DNA of 64,000 nt from Cervus elaphus (GCF_910594005.1 NC_057841.1:13253001-13317000); one strand, 5' to 3'; shown: positions 34,105-46,497, counted from the stretch's first letter. Translations and numbers: made by a program. Notes: generated by a model from the letters alone, not told the origin.

Positions 34105-35257
34105 AAGTCTTATCTTCTAGGATAATTTTCCCTTCTAGTTTTATTGAGATATAATTGATGTACAGCACTGGATAAGTTTAAGATGTACAACATAATGATT
34201 TGGCTTACTAACGTCATGAAATGTTTACCACAGCAAGTTTAGTGAACATTCATCATCTCATATAGACACAAAAATTTTGAAAATACAAAAAAAAATTTTC
34301 CCTTGTGATGAGAGCTCTTAGGATTTACTCTTAACAACTTTCACATACTGCATATAACAGTGTTATTTATAATTATCACGTGCATTACAACCCTAGTACT
34401 TATTAATGTTATAACTGGAAGTTTGTACCTTTTAATGACTTTCATTCAATCCCCCCTCTACTCACCTCCACCTCTGGTAGTCACAAATCTGATCTCTTTT
34501 TCTATGGATGTTTGTTTATTCACTTTTGAAGTACAACTGACCTTTAACACTATGTTAATTCCTGGTACACAAGAAATGTATTTCTATACATTACCAAATG
34601 ATCATTATATTAAGTCTAGTTACCCTCTGTCACCATACAAAAGTATCATGTGATTACTGACTACATTTCCAGACTCCACATTTCATACCTGTGACTCAGT
34701 GATTTTGTAACTGAAAGTTTGGGCCTCTTAGTCGCCCTCACCTATTTCTCTCCTCCTCCTGCCCCTGCCTCTCTGACAACCACCATTTGCTCTCTGTCTC
34801 TGTGACCGTTTCGGTTCTGTTAAGTTTGTTTTATTTTTTAGAGTTCACATATAAGTGATAACAGAATATTTGTCTTTCTCTCTCTGGTTTAGTTCACTTA
34901 GCATAATACGCTCTAGGTCAATCCATGTTGTCATAAATACAGGATTTCATTCTTTGCATGGCTGAATAATATTCCATATATATATAATAGATAGGTAGAC
35001 AGATAGAGGCCAAATCTTCTTTATTCATTCATCTGTCGATGGACACTTAAGTTGCTTCCTATCCTGGCTGTTGTAAATAATGCTGTAAGAAACATAAGGG
35101 TGCATATACACTTTTTTCAAATTAGTGTCTTCCTTGTCTTCATATACCCAGGAGTGAACTGCTAGATCATATGGCAGTTCTATTTTTAATTTTTTGAGGA
35201 TCTATACTGCTTTCTATAGTGGCTGCACCAACTTACACCCCACTGTAATCAATTTTT
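34105..35257 (-). mobile_element. L1M LINE 3' end, antisense
   Basis: The antisense 3' UTR begins 'ttttattgagatataattga' near 34139. Two 3'-UTR-like segments follow one another (near 34420 'ataactggaagtttgtacc' and near 34710 'gtaactgaaagtttggg'), then the ORF2 C-terminus ('tggctgaataatattcc' near 34960, 'tcatatggcagttctattt' near 35167). It stops where the BovB begins. Confidence 0.87.
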
Positions 35258-36306
35258 CAGTTCAGTTCATTTAAGTCACTCAGTTGTGTCCTACTCTTTG
35301 TGACCCCATGAACTGCAGCACGCCAGGCCTCCCTGTCCATCACCAACTCCCGGAGTCCACCCAAACCCATGTTCATTGAGTTGGTGATGCCATCCAACCA
35401 TCTCATCCTCTGTCATCCCCTTCTCCTCCCACCTTCAATCTTTCCCAGCATCAGGGTCTTTTCCAATGAGTCAGCTCTTCGCATTAGGTGGCCAAAGTAT
35501 TGGAGTTTCAGCTTCAACATCAGTCCCTCCAATGAACACCCAGGACTGATCTCCTCTAGGATGGACTGGTTGGATCTCCTTGCAGTCCAAGGGACTCTCA
35601 AGAGTCTTCTCCAACACCATAGTTCAAAAGCATCAATTCTTCAGCTCTCAGCTTTCTTTATAGTCCAACTCTCACATCCATACATGACCACTGGAAAAAC
35701 CATAGCCCTGACCAGATGGACCTTTGTTGACAAAGTGATGTCTCTGCTTTTTAATATGCTATCTAGGTTGGTCATAACTTTCCTTCTAAGGAGTAAGCAT
35801 CTTTTAATTTCATGGCTGCAATCACCATCTGCAGTGATTTTGGAGCCCCCAAAAATAAAGTCTGACACTGTCTCCACTGTTTCCCCATCTATTTCCCATG
35901 AAGTGATGGGACCAGATGCCATGATCTTAGTTTTCTGAATGTTGAGCTTTAAGCCAACTTTTTTACTCTCCTCTTTCACTTTCATCAAGAGGCTTTTTAG
36001 TTCTTCTTCACTTTCTGCCATGAGGGTGGTGTCATCTGCATATCTGAGGTTATTGATATTTCTCCCGGCAATCTTGATTCCAGCTTGTGCTTCATCCAGC
36101 CCAGCGTTTCTCATGATGTACTCTGCATATAAGTTAAATAAGCAGGGTGACAATATACAGCCTTGACATACTCCTTTTCCTATTTGGAACCAGTCTGTTG
36201 GTCCATGTCCAGTTCTAACTGTTGCTTCCTGACCTGCATACAGGTTTCTCAAGATGTGGGTCAGGTGGTCTGATATTCCCATCTCTTTCAGAATTTTCCA
36301 CAGTTC
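35258..36306 (-). pseudogene. BovB (RTE) LINE with intact YADD, 5'-truncated
   Basis: The minus-strand frame 36282-35641 is open for 213 codons and contains the RT palm: 'LFNLYAEYIMRNAGLDEAQA', then YADD at 36042-36031, 'MAESEEELKSLLMKVKEE' and 'VMYGCESWTIKKAES', where a TGA stop occurs. The stop lies where other copies have a CGA arginine, consistent with CpG decay. After it the C-terminal region continues to the tail at 35258. It lacks the endonuclease and the N-terminal RT. Confidence 0.94.
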
Positions 36307-36739
36307 TTAGGGTTGGTTATTTTAGAGGAACTCTTCTTTAAGCTTCTTTCCACTACCCAACCAGTAGAAAGTCTTATAAATTCCGTCTGTAAAAAAGTGC
36401 TGGACTCGACACTTTTCTCTCCTTACCAATTGCCGCTTAACTTGGGTTGAACTTCCTCCCTGTCTTCTACTATTTCTGTTACCACCATCTTCATCCTCAT
36501 CACCCTCAGTGGGGTCTCTGAATGAGCTCTTCTTTCTGCCGGAAATGACTGCTTTTCCACTTTGCTAATTCTCTTCTTTTGTTTTTTCATTTTTGTCCCA
36601 AATGTTCCCTCCTGGGACACCTCCTTTAATACTAGCTATACCATACAAATTTATACCACAGATCTTTCCTCAGTATAATTCTTCCTAGTTTTGTTTAGTG
36701 ACTATGAACAAATAAAAGTGTGTATGCTTAACGTTTAAC
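36307..36739. other. unclassified sequence
   Basis: I recognise no family. The 65-codon minus frame at 36423-36620 is lysine/arginine-rich without a recognisable motif. Confidence 0.35.
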
Positions 36740-38125
36740 ATGTGAAATTTTTTATAAGTCTACATTGTGAAATGATTACCACTATCATGTTATTAACATA
36801 TCTGTCACCTTACATAGTTACTATTTTTGTTACTGTGGTGGTGGTGAAAACACTTAAGATCTACTCTCTTACCAAATTTCAAGTATACAGTACAGTATTA
36901 CTAAGTAGAGTCACCATCCTGGACATCAGATCTCCAGAGTTTATTCATTCTGCCTAACTGAAACTTGATACCCTTTGACCAACACCTCCACATTTCCCCG
37001 ACCCTCCAGCCCCTAGCCACTGTTGTTCAGTTTTCTGCTCTCATGAGTTTGACTGTTAGGTCATTCGGTGTTTAAATTTTTGCTTCGGTTTATTCTGCTT
37101 ACCATAATGTCCTTCAGGTTCATAGGTTCATTCATGTTATTGTAAATGACAAGGTTTCCTTCTTTTCTGTCCATTTTTTAATCGGGTTGTTTGTTGTTTG
37201 GTTTGATATTGAGTTGTATGAGTTGTTTGTACATTTTGGATGTTAACCTCTTATCAGTCACATTATTTGCAAATATATTCTCTCATTCAGTAGGTTTTTA
37301 TTTTGTTGACGGTTTCTATTGCTGTGCAAAAGTTTTTAAGTTTAATTAGGATCCATTTACTTATTTTTGCTTTTATTTCTTTTGTCTTAGGAGACAGATT
37401 CAAAAAATCATTTCTACAACTTACGTCAAAGAGTGCTCTGCTTATGTTCTCTACTAGGAGTTTTATAGTTTCAGCTCTTACATTTACATCTTTAATCCAT
37501 TTGAGTTTGTTTTTGTATATGATGTGAGAAAATGTAATTCCATTTTTTCACATGTGTCTGATTTTCCCAGAACCACTTATTGAAGAGAATGTCTTTTCCC
37601 CATTGTATATTTTTGTCTCCTTTGTCATAGATTAATTGACCATAAGTGTGTGGGTTTATTTCTGGGTTCTTTATCCATTTCATTGACCTGTGTCTCTGTT
37701 TTTACACCAGTACCAAACTGTTGTTTACTGTAGCTTTATAGTACACTCTGAAGTCAGGGAGTATGATGCCTTCAGCTTTTTTTTTCCCCCCTTAATATTA
37801 TTTTGGCAATTCAGAATCAAGTATTAGCATTTTAGCAATGTTACTTCTTTATATCCATGAACATAGGATATGTTTCCATTTATTTGCATGTTATTTAATT
37901 TCTTTTATCAATGTTTAATAGCTTTCAGCATATAGCTCTTTCATCTCCTTGGTTAAATGTATTCCTGAGTGTTTTATTCTATTTGATTCTGCTGTAAATG
38001 GGATGGTTTTCTTAATTTCTTTTTTGGCTAGTTTGTCGGTGTACAGAAGTGCAACTGATTTCTATATGTTGATTTTGTATCCTGCAACTTTATTGAGATC
38101 ACTTATTAATTCTAACAAATAAGTG
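36740..38125 (-). mobile_element. L1M LINE 3' UTR and ORF2, antisense
   Basis: Antisense 3' UTR ('aagatctactctcttaccaa' near 36857) passes into ORF2 ('gagttttatagtttcagc' near 37458, 'ggtttatttctgggttcttt' near 37651, 'tttgtatcctgcaactttat' near 38073). Internal deletions remove part of the ORF2 C-terminus near 37140. It reaches the RT core, further 5' than most L1M fragments in the window. Confidence 0.88.
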
Positions 38126-38416
38126 CTGAAAATATCTATTCTGTCTTCTTTCTGACATCACTCTCCTCTGCTTACCCCAATATAATTTTGAGTTTTATGT
38201 CTATATCTATGTAGACAGTATATTTCTCCAGAGAAGGGAGAGTGTGCCTGCTTCTTAAGTTTGGGGCTGAGCACAAGTCCTTAAATCGTTGTTAAATCAA
38301 GATTTCAGAAACTAAAGATTCCCTATTTCTGTCCTTAAAAATTATGTTGTGAAAAAGACTGCTTTTATAATCTCTAATAACATCTAATTCACTGACCCTA
38401 AGAATGTATGATTGGT

Positions 38417-38643
38417 GTGTGTGTGTCTATGTGTGTGTGTGTTCACTTGTGTCTGACTCGTTATGACCGTATGGACCGTAGCCAGCCAGGCTCCACAGCC
38501 ATGGGATCTTCCCAGCAAGAACACTGGACTGGGTTGCCATTTCCTTTTCCAGGGGATCCTCTCGACCCAGGGGTAGGACCTGTGTCTCCTGCATCTCCTG
38601 CTTTGCAGGTGGATACTTTTCCTCCTGAGACACTGGGGAAGCC
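38417..38643 (-). mobile_element. Bov-tA SINE with TG-rich tail and TSD
   Basis: Antisense Bov-tA with a (TG)n microsatellite (38417-38442) at its 3'-tail side. The TSD is 'tgtatgattggt' (38405-38416) and 'tgtataatcggt' (38644-38655), 10 of 12 identical. The microsatellite therefore lies inside the insertion and probably grew from the SINE tail. Confidence 0.92.
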
Positions 38644-38655
38644 TGTATAATCGGT

Positions 38656-39769
38656 ACCACTGGATAATTATTTTCAGGAGCAGACAGTGATTTCATAGTG
38701 AGATGAATAATGCTGATGATATACAATTTGGAAGCGTACATTTTACAAGTTAAGTTTTTAGGAAGATTTATTTATTTTTAATGGAAAAGGGTGATATTCC
38801 CATCTCATTTTGTTAGACTGTCCTGGTTATAGTATCTTTTGAACAGTTTAATCAATTGTTTTCTTTATTTCATGAAAAAGTGAGTTAACATTTTGGTTTT
38901 TCAATTCCATGAATTTTCTGTGATTATAAATAGGCTTCTAACATACTTACATCACAGCAAGTGTATGTGCAAGTATTTTCAAAGTGAGTATAATTTGTGA
39001 TATCAAAGCAACATTAAATTCAACTGACATTTACTGACAGTGCTTAAATAGGGCTGAAAAAAAGATGTTGAACTAGGATTACCAACCAATAGTTGAGGCA
39101 CTTTTTTTTTCTAGATTTGAAGTTACAAAGACCTGAAGGAAAAAAGACATCATTCACTCTAGTTAGTACAGTATACAGGAACAAACTGAGATGAAGTTTC
39201 CTGATTTTTTCTTTTTAACTCCATAGTTTATATTCAAAACACAATGCCTCTAAGTCCAAATCAGGGAAACATTCTCTGATATTAAATGACTACCACTGCA
39301 TTTGCCCCATCCTATATCTATTAATACAAAATATTAAATGAGGAAGTGAAAAAAACCTCAGATCTACACATTTTCATGGAAAACATTTGCCTCTTGCACT
39401 ATATATTTTTTTTCAGAAATAACTGCATAACTCCTACCTATTTGAGGAAAATACTGTCTTAATGTACATACTAGAGTGTGAATTAAGCTCCCCCAAGCAA
39501 TCCCAAGTTTTTAATTCTCATTCTCCTTTAAGCACAACTCTTGGTTGTCTGCAAGTTAATATTTAAATCTTATTTCACTATGTTTAATTAATGCTCCATC
39601 TTTAATATTTTAAAGTGACATTGAAATAAAGTTAAAAGCCTCAGGGTTCTTTTATAATCAAGTGCCTTTACTTCCAGGGGCAACATTTATTTTATTTAAT
39701 GAAATGCAAGTCTCTGTAGCAACAAAATGTTGCAAGAATTCTATTAATTTTGAACAAAATTTTTCCTGT
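38656..39769. other. unique AT-rich sequence
   Basis: I recognise no repeat or exon in this 1.1 kb. Confidence 0.4.
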
Positions 39770-40990
39770 TCTAGATAGAGATTTTATTAACAGGCATGGA
39801 ATTTTTTTCATCATGTACTGTATTTATTCATATGTATGGTTTTTCTTCTTTAATGTGTTGCTGTGGTAAAATGTCCTAAACAGTTTCCAACATTGAACAA
39901 ATCCTGCAGACCTGATAAGGCACTGAATATGTATTTTTGTAATTCTTGTATGTTTCCACTAATATTTTTGTTATAGCTGCGTGTCTACTCTTATGTCACA
40001 TTAGTCTTTGGCATTGCTTTTGTCAGGTTTGTGGTATGTTATAATCATAAAACAAATTAGAAGTTTTTAGTTTAGTTTTTCCCATAGCCTGGAATATTGT
40101 AAACAATATTGGAATTATCTGCTCTTTAGGAGACAGAAACTCATTTGTGAATCCATTTGTTCCTAGTGCCCTTTTCAATGGAAAAGCTCTAAAAAGTCAC
40201 AATTTTGGCAGTTGTAACAGGCTTATTCAGTTTCTCCTGTTTTTTAAACTTGACTCTGGTAACTTGTATTTTGCTAAGATATATTTTTTTCCTCAATTTT
40301 CAAACTGACTACCATATAGTGCAGAGTATTTGTCTCTAATCCCCCTACTTTCTTTTATATGTACTCTTCCAATTCCTAGTTCATTACTGATCTTGCCCTT
40401 TAAGATCACTATCTTTTTGCCTTGTTAATTCTTCATGGAGTTAATCTCTTATTAATCTTTTCAAAGCATCATATGTCAGATTTATTTAGTTTTTTGAATA
40501 GCTTTTGTTTATATTTTGGTTTGTATTAGCTTTTATCTTTTTAAATTTTCTATTCCTAGTTTATTTTTTAAAATTATTTTTAAAATTTTAATTAATTTAC
40601 TTTTTGGCCACTCCATATAGCATATGGGATCTTAATTCCCCAACCAGGGATTGAACTTGTGCCCCCTGAGAGTCGTAACCACTGGACCACTGGGGATGTC
40701 CTTCCTTTGTTTTTTCAAAATTGTTCTTCTAACTTCTCAAGATAAAATTAACTTCCTTACTTTTCATCTTTAGGCTTTATAAGCTAAAGTATTTGGGATA
40801 TATAACTTATTTTAAATCCATCTTTCTCTGTGTATTATAGGTTATGGTATTAATCATCCTTTTTTATTTTTTCTTAATATGTTCAGTCAGCTGTTAGGAT
40901 TAACTAATGTTTTGAGTCTGCATTAAATATTCAAGGTAGATTCTAGGCTTATTATTAGTAACTAATTTAGGAAAATGTATAGTTTCACTT
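39770..40990 (-). mobile_element. old L1 LINE ORF2 fragment, antisense, split by CHR SINE
   Basis: The antisense ORF2 5' half is recognisable by order: 'cttctttaatgtgttgctgt' near 39845, 'acattgaacaaatcctgcag' near 39891, 'aatccatttgttcctagtg' near 40150, 'cagtttctcctgttttt' near 40229. It continues after the SINE with 'ttgttcttctaacttctcaa' near 40721. Very diverged. Confidence 0.7.
40598..40701 (-). mobile_element. CHR-2 tRNA SINE nested in L1
   Basis: Antisense copy: 'ctttttggccactccatata', 'ccccaaccagggattgaact', 'gtaaccactggaccactggg'. It interrupts the older L1. Confidence 0.88.
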
Positions 40991-41057
40991 CATTCCTACA
41001 TAGTTTTTCTTTACGTTATTTATACTTTTCCCGACTGTTTTTCCATACAGTTACGTA

Positions 41058-41270
41058 CTGTTGTTGACTGTTGTGGTTGCTGTTTAGTCACCAAGTTGTG
41101 TCTGACTCTTTGTGACCCCATGACTGTTGCCTGCCAGGCTCCTCTGTCCATGGGATTTCCCAGGCAAGAGTACTGGACTGGGTTGCCATGTCCTGCCAGG
41201 GGATCTTCTCGACCTGTGTTTCCTGCTCTGCAGGTGGATTCTTTACCACTGAACCACCTGGAAAGCCTAG
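41058..41270 (-). mobile_element. Bov-tA SINE with TSD
   Basis: Antisense full copy, tail side 'gttgttgactgttgtggttg' and head side 'ctttaccactgaaccacctg'. TSD 'agttacgta' (41049-41057) and 'agttaagta' (41271-41279), 8 of 9 identical. A short internal deletion follows 'cgacctg', near 41210. Confidence 0.93.
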
Positions 41271-41279
41271 AGTTAAGTA

Positions 41280-42842
41280 TATGCCTTAGTAAATATTATT
41301 GTTACATTTGGCTTCTTTGTTCCCCTCCTTTGACTCATCTATGTTTTAATCACAGATCTATAGTTGTTTGCTCTTGAGTCTATCCCATTTGTATGTAATA
41401 GAGTTGCTAGCGCGTGGTATTTAGTATATTCTGGGTTCTCTTCTAACTCATATCGCTGCAGGGAAGTTGTTCTGGAGCCTCGGGTTCAGGGCCTACCTGG
41501 AACTGTTGCACGTCTTCCATTCAGATCCACACACATCGCCAGGTCTCTACTTGGGCATTAGGAGCCTTGGTGGCTCAAAATGGGACTCAAAATGTTGAGA
41601 AGGGGGATGTAGGTAGACATAAGTCAGACTGAAAACTGGGAACCCTCCCAAATCTTAAATCTTCCTTGCTGGAGAAAACCACCTACCATATTCCTCCACC
41701 ATTTTTACCCTTGACTTCTTTCTGAAAAACAAGACCTCACCTTGTCAAAATTCTCAATGATTACATTTGAAGACTCATTTCATAAATGGGTAGATGTTGT
41801 TTCAGGGCTAAATTCTCCCCACTTCACACTACCTTACTACCATGGATATTAGAACTACCCGCATCTATAGGATCTTATAAGAAATGACATAGCTTACACA
41901 CTGAAATGGTTGCAAGACCCTGACAATTTGGACTCTTGAGCACTATCTTAATGAGAGTCGATTCTAAAGATATTAAGCAATGTGAAATCTCAGACTAAAA
42001 CAACTGAAGTGTTGACGTGGGTCTACTCTCCTAGGATGCAAGATTTAGTATTTTATTTCTGAGCACCTGGCAGAATCTCAACAGTTTGCATGGATAATTT
42101 ATTGAAGACATGTCTCAGAAGGATTTCTAATTTCCTTTCTCCTTTATTTAAATGTTGTTCCAGATTCCTTGTATCTCAAGGGGATACATACCACTGATAG
42201 AGACTTTTGTATGTATACTAAAAGTTAAAGTGAAATATAAGGTACAGTACTAATTTTTTCATTATATAGCATAAGTTGTATTTTTTGAAATATTTTGCCT
42301 GTATATTATTAAGATTACATCATTATTTTTTAAGTAGATAAATTAAGATTTTTAGTTGGAGTTTCAATATCAAACTCTCAAAAATTAATAGAATGAATAC
42401 ACAGAAAAGTAGAAGAATACAGTAGATCCAAAGAGCACCATTAACCAATTCAACATAATTAAGATTTATACAATTTTCACACAACAGTATATTTCCTACC
42501 CATTTAAAAAAAAAAAATCCCTGCAATCTAACATCTTCCATAAATAAAGTGTCAACACTAAGTGTCAGTCAGGTGATCATTTGATTATTTTGAATCTGAT
42601 CTCCAAATTATTTGTATACTTGCTTGAGTCACCTTAATTGTTTTAACAATTGACATAAATTTATTGGGAGTTTTCTCTACCCTCAACAAACTTATGTCCC
42701 CAAAGAGAACAATATATTTATATAAAAATCTGTATTATGAGATAGCATTAGTACAAGCCAAATAAGCAAGACAGATGATAAGTGAACAGGGGGTTTGACA
42801 AGAGAGACATCACTAAACTGTGTGGTCCTAATGTTCATCACG
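41280..42842. other. unique sequence
   Basis: I recognise nothing. A slightly GC-richer patch at 41440-41580 has no exon signature that I can defend. Confidence 0.4.
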
Positions 42843-43055
42843 GGCTTCCCTGGTGGCTCAGATGGTAAAAAATCTGCCTGCAATGCAGGAGACCTGGGTT
42901 TGATCTCTGGGTCAGGATGATCCCCTGGAAAAGGGAATGGATACTGACTCCAGTATTCTTGCCAAGAGAATTCCATGGCCAGAAGAGCCTAGGGGGCTAA
43001 CATCCATGGGCTCGCAGAGTCAGACATGACTGGGAAACTTACACTTTCACTTTTT
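42843..43055 (+). mobile_element. Bov-tA SINE, full length
   Basis: Sense copy: 'gcttccctggtggctcagat' head, 'gatctctgggtcaggatgat', tail 'agagtcagacatgactggg', followed by 'cactttcactttt', a common Bov-tA 3' ending. No clear TSD. Confidence 0.94.
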
Positions 43056-43099
43056 CAACCCTCATCAGTGTGGGGATTGGTTGGAAGGAAAAGTAGGTG

Positions 43100-43870
43100 T
43101 AGAAAAGGAGAATGGTTATTTATGCAATAAAATCTTGAGGGCTTGGAAAAATATTTTCAATGTTTGCTAAAAGACCAGAAGTATGGAGATTTCTTATAGG
43201 AGACTAGTAGGAATAGTTTAGCAAACAATTTGTTATTTGATCATGGGAGAGTCTTGAACATCTTGTTTTGACAGACCTGTATTTTATAGATAATAATAAA
43301 GCATGAAGTACTAGACCTTGAAATCAGCCTCAACTGAGGGTATTTTAGGAAGACCTTTGTGGCAATCGTGTTGAGGATGAGTTGAAGAATGATGAGCTTG
43401 GAGACAGAGAGATGAGGAAACTGCAGAAATGTGGGCAAGAGATGAAGGAGGCCAGGCCTAGCCTGGTGAGAACGGACTTTCCCTTCTGGGCTACCTTCTC
43501 ATCACCTGTGTGATGGTGACAGACATTATTTGTCTTCAGAATAAAATACATTTTGGCATATATACCACTGTACTTTCAAAGTTTTAGACAGTAAGAGGAA
43601 TTAAATATAGATTGACAAATTTAACATCTATGAAATGTCAGAATTGTCAAAACTCCATGTGATCATCAAGAGTTCTCTAATTTTGTGGTTGAAGATGCCC
43701 ATGGGATCAACCGCAGAAAGGGGCTTACTATTATCATCCAGGTGGCTGGAGGCCCATGAAGAGGAGTTGGTCAGAATGAAGTAGTTAATTAAAGGAAGGA
43801 TTGAGGAGTTGGAAAGATACAGGGAGGGTTCAATAGATTGGTTCTTGCATGGTAAGTAGGAGTGTGGGAA
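43100..43870 (-). repeat. probable L2 LINE fragment, antisense
   Basis: The plus strand shows the antisense L2 flavour ('gagatgaggaaactgcagaa' near 43411, 'gcaagagatgaaggaggcc' near 43435, 'gaggcccatgaagaggag' region near 43750). Diverged; the edges are uncertain. Confidence 0.45.
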
Positions 43871-44920
43871 GTTGCAAAAGAGTTAAAAATGAGAGACTAC
43901 AATATGGCGGGAACAGAGGTAGCAGGAAGGAGCCGGCAGGACCGACAGGCTCCTCTTGGCTTTATGCTGTGAGCTAATCTCGGCCAACTGTTGCCACTCA
44001 ATTTCCTGCAACAAGTTTTAATTGGTAAGCAACCCCCGCAGTCCCGTTTTCTAAAGTGTTGGCTTTTAGTTATGTTAAATGTCTAATATGTAAAATGCTT
44101 GTCATCTTAAAATAGCCAACTTAATGTGTGTAGCACAAGAAATTTTTTTTTAATTTTGTAAAAAAAAAAAGAAAAAACAAAACCAAACAAACCCTTGGAG
44201 GTTACAGAGAATAAAAATAGTAGCAGTCTTATTTTTTTAAAAAGTAAATGCTTTAGCTTTTTGCTTTTTTCCACTCTTATCTATGATCCACCACCAAATG
44301 TAATATAGTGGACCAAAATGTCATTTATTTAAGCATTTTCCATTACCTGGAAGAAAAAAAAAATATTGAATTTCACAATTTGATGAACAGGACTCATACT
44401 GCACAACACTTAAAAGCAAATGAAATTCAATATAATATGTCAGGTTTCAAGTTTAAAGATATGTGGCATTCAGTTTATTCCTTCTGTGTAAATATACCAC
44501 ACATTTCAAAAAACCAAAATGAAAAGAGCAAACCTAAGATAAGAAATTTTAATGCACAGTCTAGCAAGAGACATTTTATTTTGTATTTTTCTTTCTACTT
44601 TTCATTATAACATAAGTGAGGGCTCATAATAACTTGTGCTTTCAATCATCTTTTCTCTAATTTCTTTATAATTTTAAAATTTAAAAAATGTGGTTTTAAA
44701 GCTGTTAGCATAGAATGTTGGAAACAGCACAGGCTTTAGTGTGCTGATCCTATCCCTAACTGTATATATGCTACATCATAAATTATATATTATTACAACT
44801 ATATAAAATTTATTGATATATTATATATGATGTAGTAATATCTAAACACATATTCATATCATTATGTTGTATAATAAACATACAATGTATAATAATTATA
44901 TGTATTTTAAATTATACTTT
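43871..44920. other. unique sequence, AT-rich toward the right
   Basis: 43890-44030 is less AT-rich, with 'aatatggcgggaacagaggt' and a donor-like 'ttggtaagc' near 44023, but no supporting exon structure. 44730-44920 is very AT-rich and includes an imperfect hairpin (44771-44790 with 44816-44835). A 100-codon frame at 44308-44610 is unrecognised. Confidence 0.35.
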
Positions 44921-44926
44921 GTATAT

Positions 44927-45556
44927 TGTCAGGAAGAATTTAACAAGAGGCTTCCTGTGTGCTGTTTTGGATTTGTCAGGAACCCTCTGGCCCTTATTGA
45001 TTCCTGAATATTCAGGAATTAAGAGGAGAGGCACGCCTTTCCCGGGGCTGAGGAATTCAGGCATTTCTCATTACGGTGGTAAGCACCCTCTTCCTTTTTA
45101 TGAGCCATATGGTAAAAGGTGATTGTTTGCGATTCTCTCTTTGATAGGGATCGTCTTATGTTTTGTAAGTCTGGAATTTTAATCTTTATCTTTGCTGAGA
45201 ATAACTACAGTATATATGCCCACGCCATGTTGATTAAAACACCTTTGCTCCATCAGAGCTTTGGTCCCCGTGTCTTTCCTTCTTTCTTTCTTTTCTCTCT
45301 CTCTCTCTCTCTCTCTTTCTGGCTAATTCCTTGGAGCGTGGAGGCCCGCTGAGCTCACTTTCTTGCCTGGGCTTCTAAGACCCTCTTGAGAAGGTGCACT
45401 GTGCCTTCACCCACTCGAGAGGGCGCCCGGTGCCTACGTGCAGCAGTGCGAGCCCTGAGAACAGGACTCTGTTGGCTTTCTACGTAAACCAGGGGATGTC
45501 AGCCTCTTTCTCTTACTGTCCGGACCACCAGGTTCCGGTCCATTAAAGGACTAACA
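44927..45556 (+). mobile_element. solo LTR of a betaretrovirus-like (ERVK) element
   Basis: The 630-bp unit starts TGTCAGGAAG and ends CTAACA, with 6-bp direct repeats 'gtatat' at 44921-44926 and 45557-45562. A 6-bp duplication is typical of betaretroviral integrase. Inside are a TATA-like 'tatatat' (45211-45217), 'attaaa' (45233-45238), and a (CT)n run (about 45290-45318). 'cacctttgctccatcagagc' resembles ruminant ERVK LTRs that I remember (BTLTR1-like). No internal viral genes adjoin it, so it is a solo LTR, presumably left by LTR-LTR recombination. Confidence 0.85.
45290..45318. repeat. (CT)n microsatellite within LTR
   Basis: A pyrimidine tract with an almost pure CT dinucleotide run, downstream of the LTR polyadenylation-signal-like hexamer. 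Confidence 0.9.
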
Positions 45557-45570
45557 GTATATTGTATACA

Positions 45571-46048
45571 TCGAGCGGTGACATCACTTTGCCAACATAG
45601 GTCCATCTAGTCAAAGCTATGGTTTTCTTCGTAGTCGTGTATGGACGTGAGAGTTGGACCATAAAGAAGAAGGCTGAGTGCCAAAGAACTGATGCTTTCA
45701 AATTGTGGTGCTGGAGAAAACTCTTGAGAGTCCCTTGGACAGCATGGAGATCAAACCAGTCAATCCTAAAGCAAATCAAAGTCCTTCACTGGAAGGACTG
45801 ATGCTGAAGCTGAATCTCCAATATTTTGGCAACCTGATGCAAACAGCTGACTCATTGGAAAAGACCCTGATGCTGGGAAAGATTGAGGGCAGGAGGAGAA
45901 AGGGACAATAGAGGAAGAGATGGTTAGATAGGATCACCGACAGGAGTTTGAGCAACCTCAGGGAGATGGTGAAGGAAAGGGAAGCCTGGCATGCTGGAGC
46001 TCATGCGGTCGCAAGGAGTTGGACACAACTTAGCGACTGAACAACAAC
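45571..46048 (+). pseudogene. BovB (RTE) LINE C-terminal part, sense
   Basis: It starts at the equivalent of 'gacatcactttgcc' (45581), then 'ESWTIKKKAECQRTDAFKLW' in frame 45619-45801, and the 'LMLKLNLQYFGNLMQTADSL' frame 45705-45911, then tail 'gcgactgaacaacaacaa'. It is frameshifted between the two. The AT-rich sequence 'aataattatata' follows the tail; a similar 'aataattatatgta' at 44891-44904, beyond the LTR, could be the other TSD arm, but this is uncertain. Confidence 0.9.
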
Positions 46049-46223
46049 AATAATTATATATACTATAATTATTATATATATAAAATCTTGAGAAATTTAA
46101 TTCCAATACTTATGAACTTTATCTGTCTCCTTTCCAAATGAAGTCCTTGTACTAATGTGATAGAATTTTTGTAAAGATACAAGAGTGTAGGAAAGCATCC
46201 AAAGCAAAGCACTAGCAAATACT

Positions 46224-46497
46224 GCTGCTGCTGCTAAGTCACTTCAGTCGTGTCCGACTCTGTGCGACCCCGTAGATGGCAGCCCACCAGGCTCCTCTGT
46301 CCCTGGGATTCTCCAGGCAAGAACACTGGAGTGGGTTGCCATTTCCTTCTCCAATGCATGAAAGTGAAAAGTGAAAGTGAAGTTGCTCAGTCTTGCCCGA
46401 CTCTTAGGGACCCCATGGACTGCAGCCTACCAGGCTCCTCCATCTATGGGATTTTCCAGGCAAGAGTACTGGAGTGGGTTGCCATTGCCTTCTCCAG
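46224..46497 (-). mobile_element. dimeric Bov-tA-type SINE with TSD
   Basis: Antisense composite: 'ctgctgctgctaagtcactt' start, first Bov-tA-like body to 'ttccttctccaatgcatg', linker 'aaagtgaaaagtgaaagtga', then a second body to 'gccattgccttctcc'. Flanks 'agcaaatact' (46214-46223) and 'agcaaattct' (46496-46505) match at 9 of 10. This is a known ruminant dimer subfamily. Confidence 0.93.

Noticed and set aside
43890..44030. possible noncoding exon with donor-like 'ttggtaagc'
   Set aside because: A weak donor match alone, with no acceptor, conservation or coding signal visible.
44891..46060. 'aataattatatgta' and 'aataattatata' as TSD of the 45571-46048 BovB
   Set aside because: Sequence between the left repeat and the LTR does not resemble BovB, and both repeats lie in AT-rich DNA where such matches are common.
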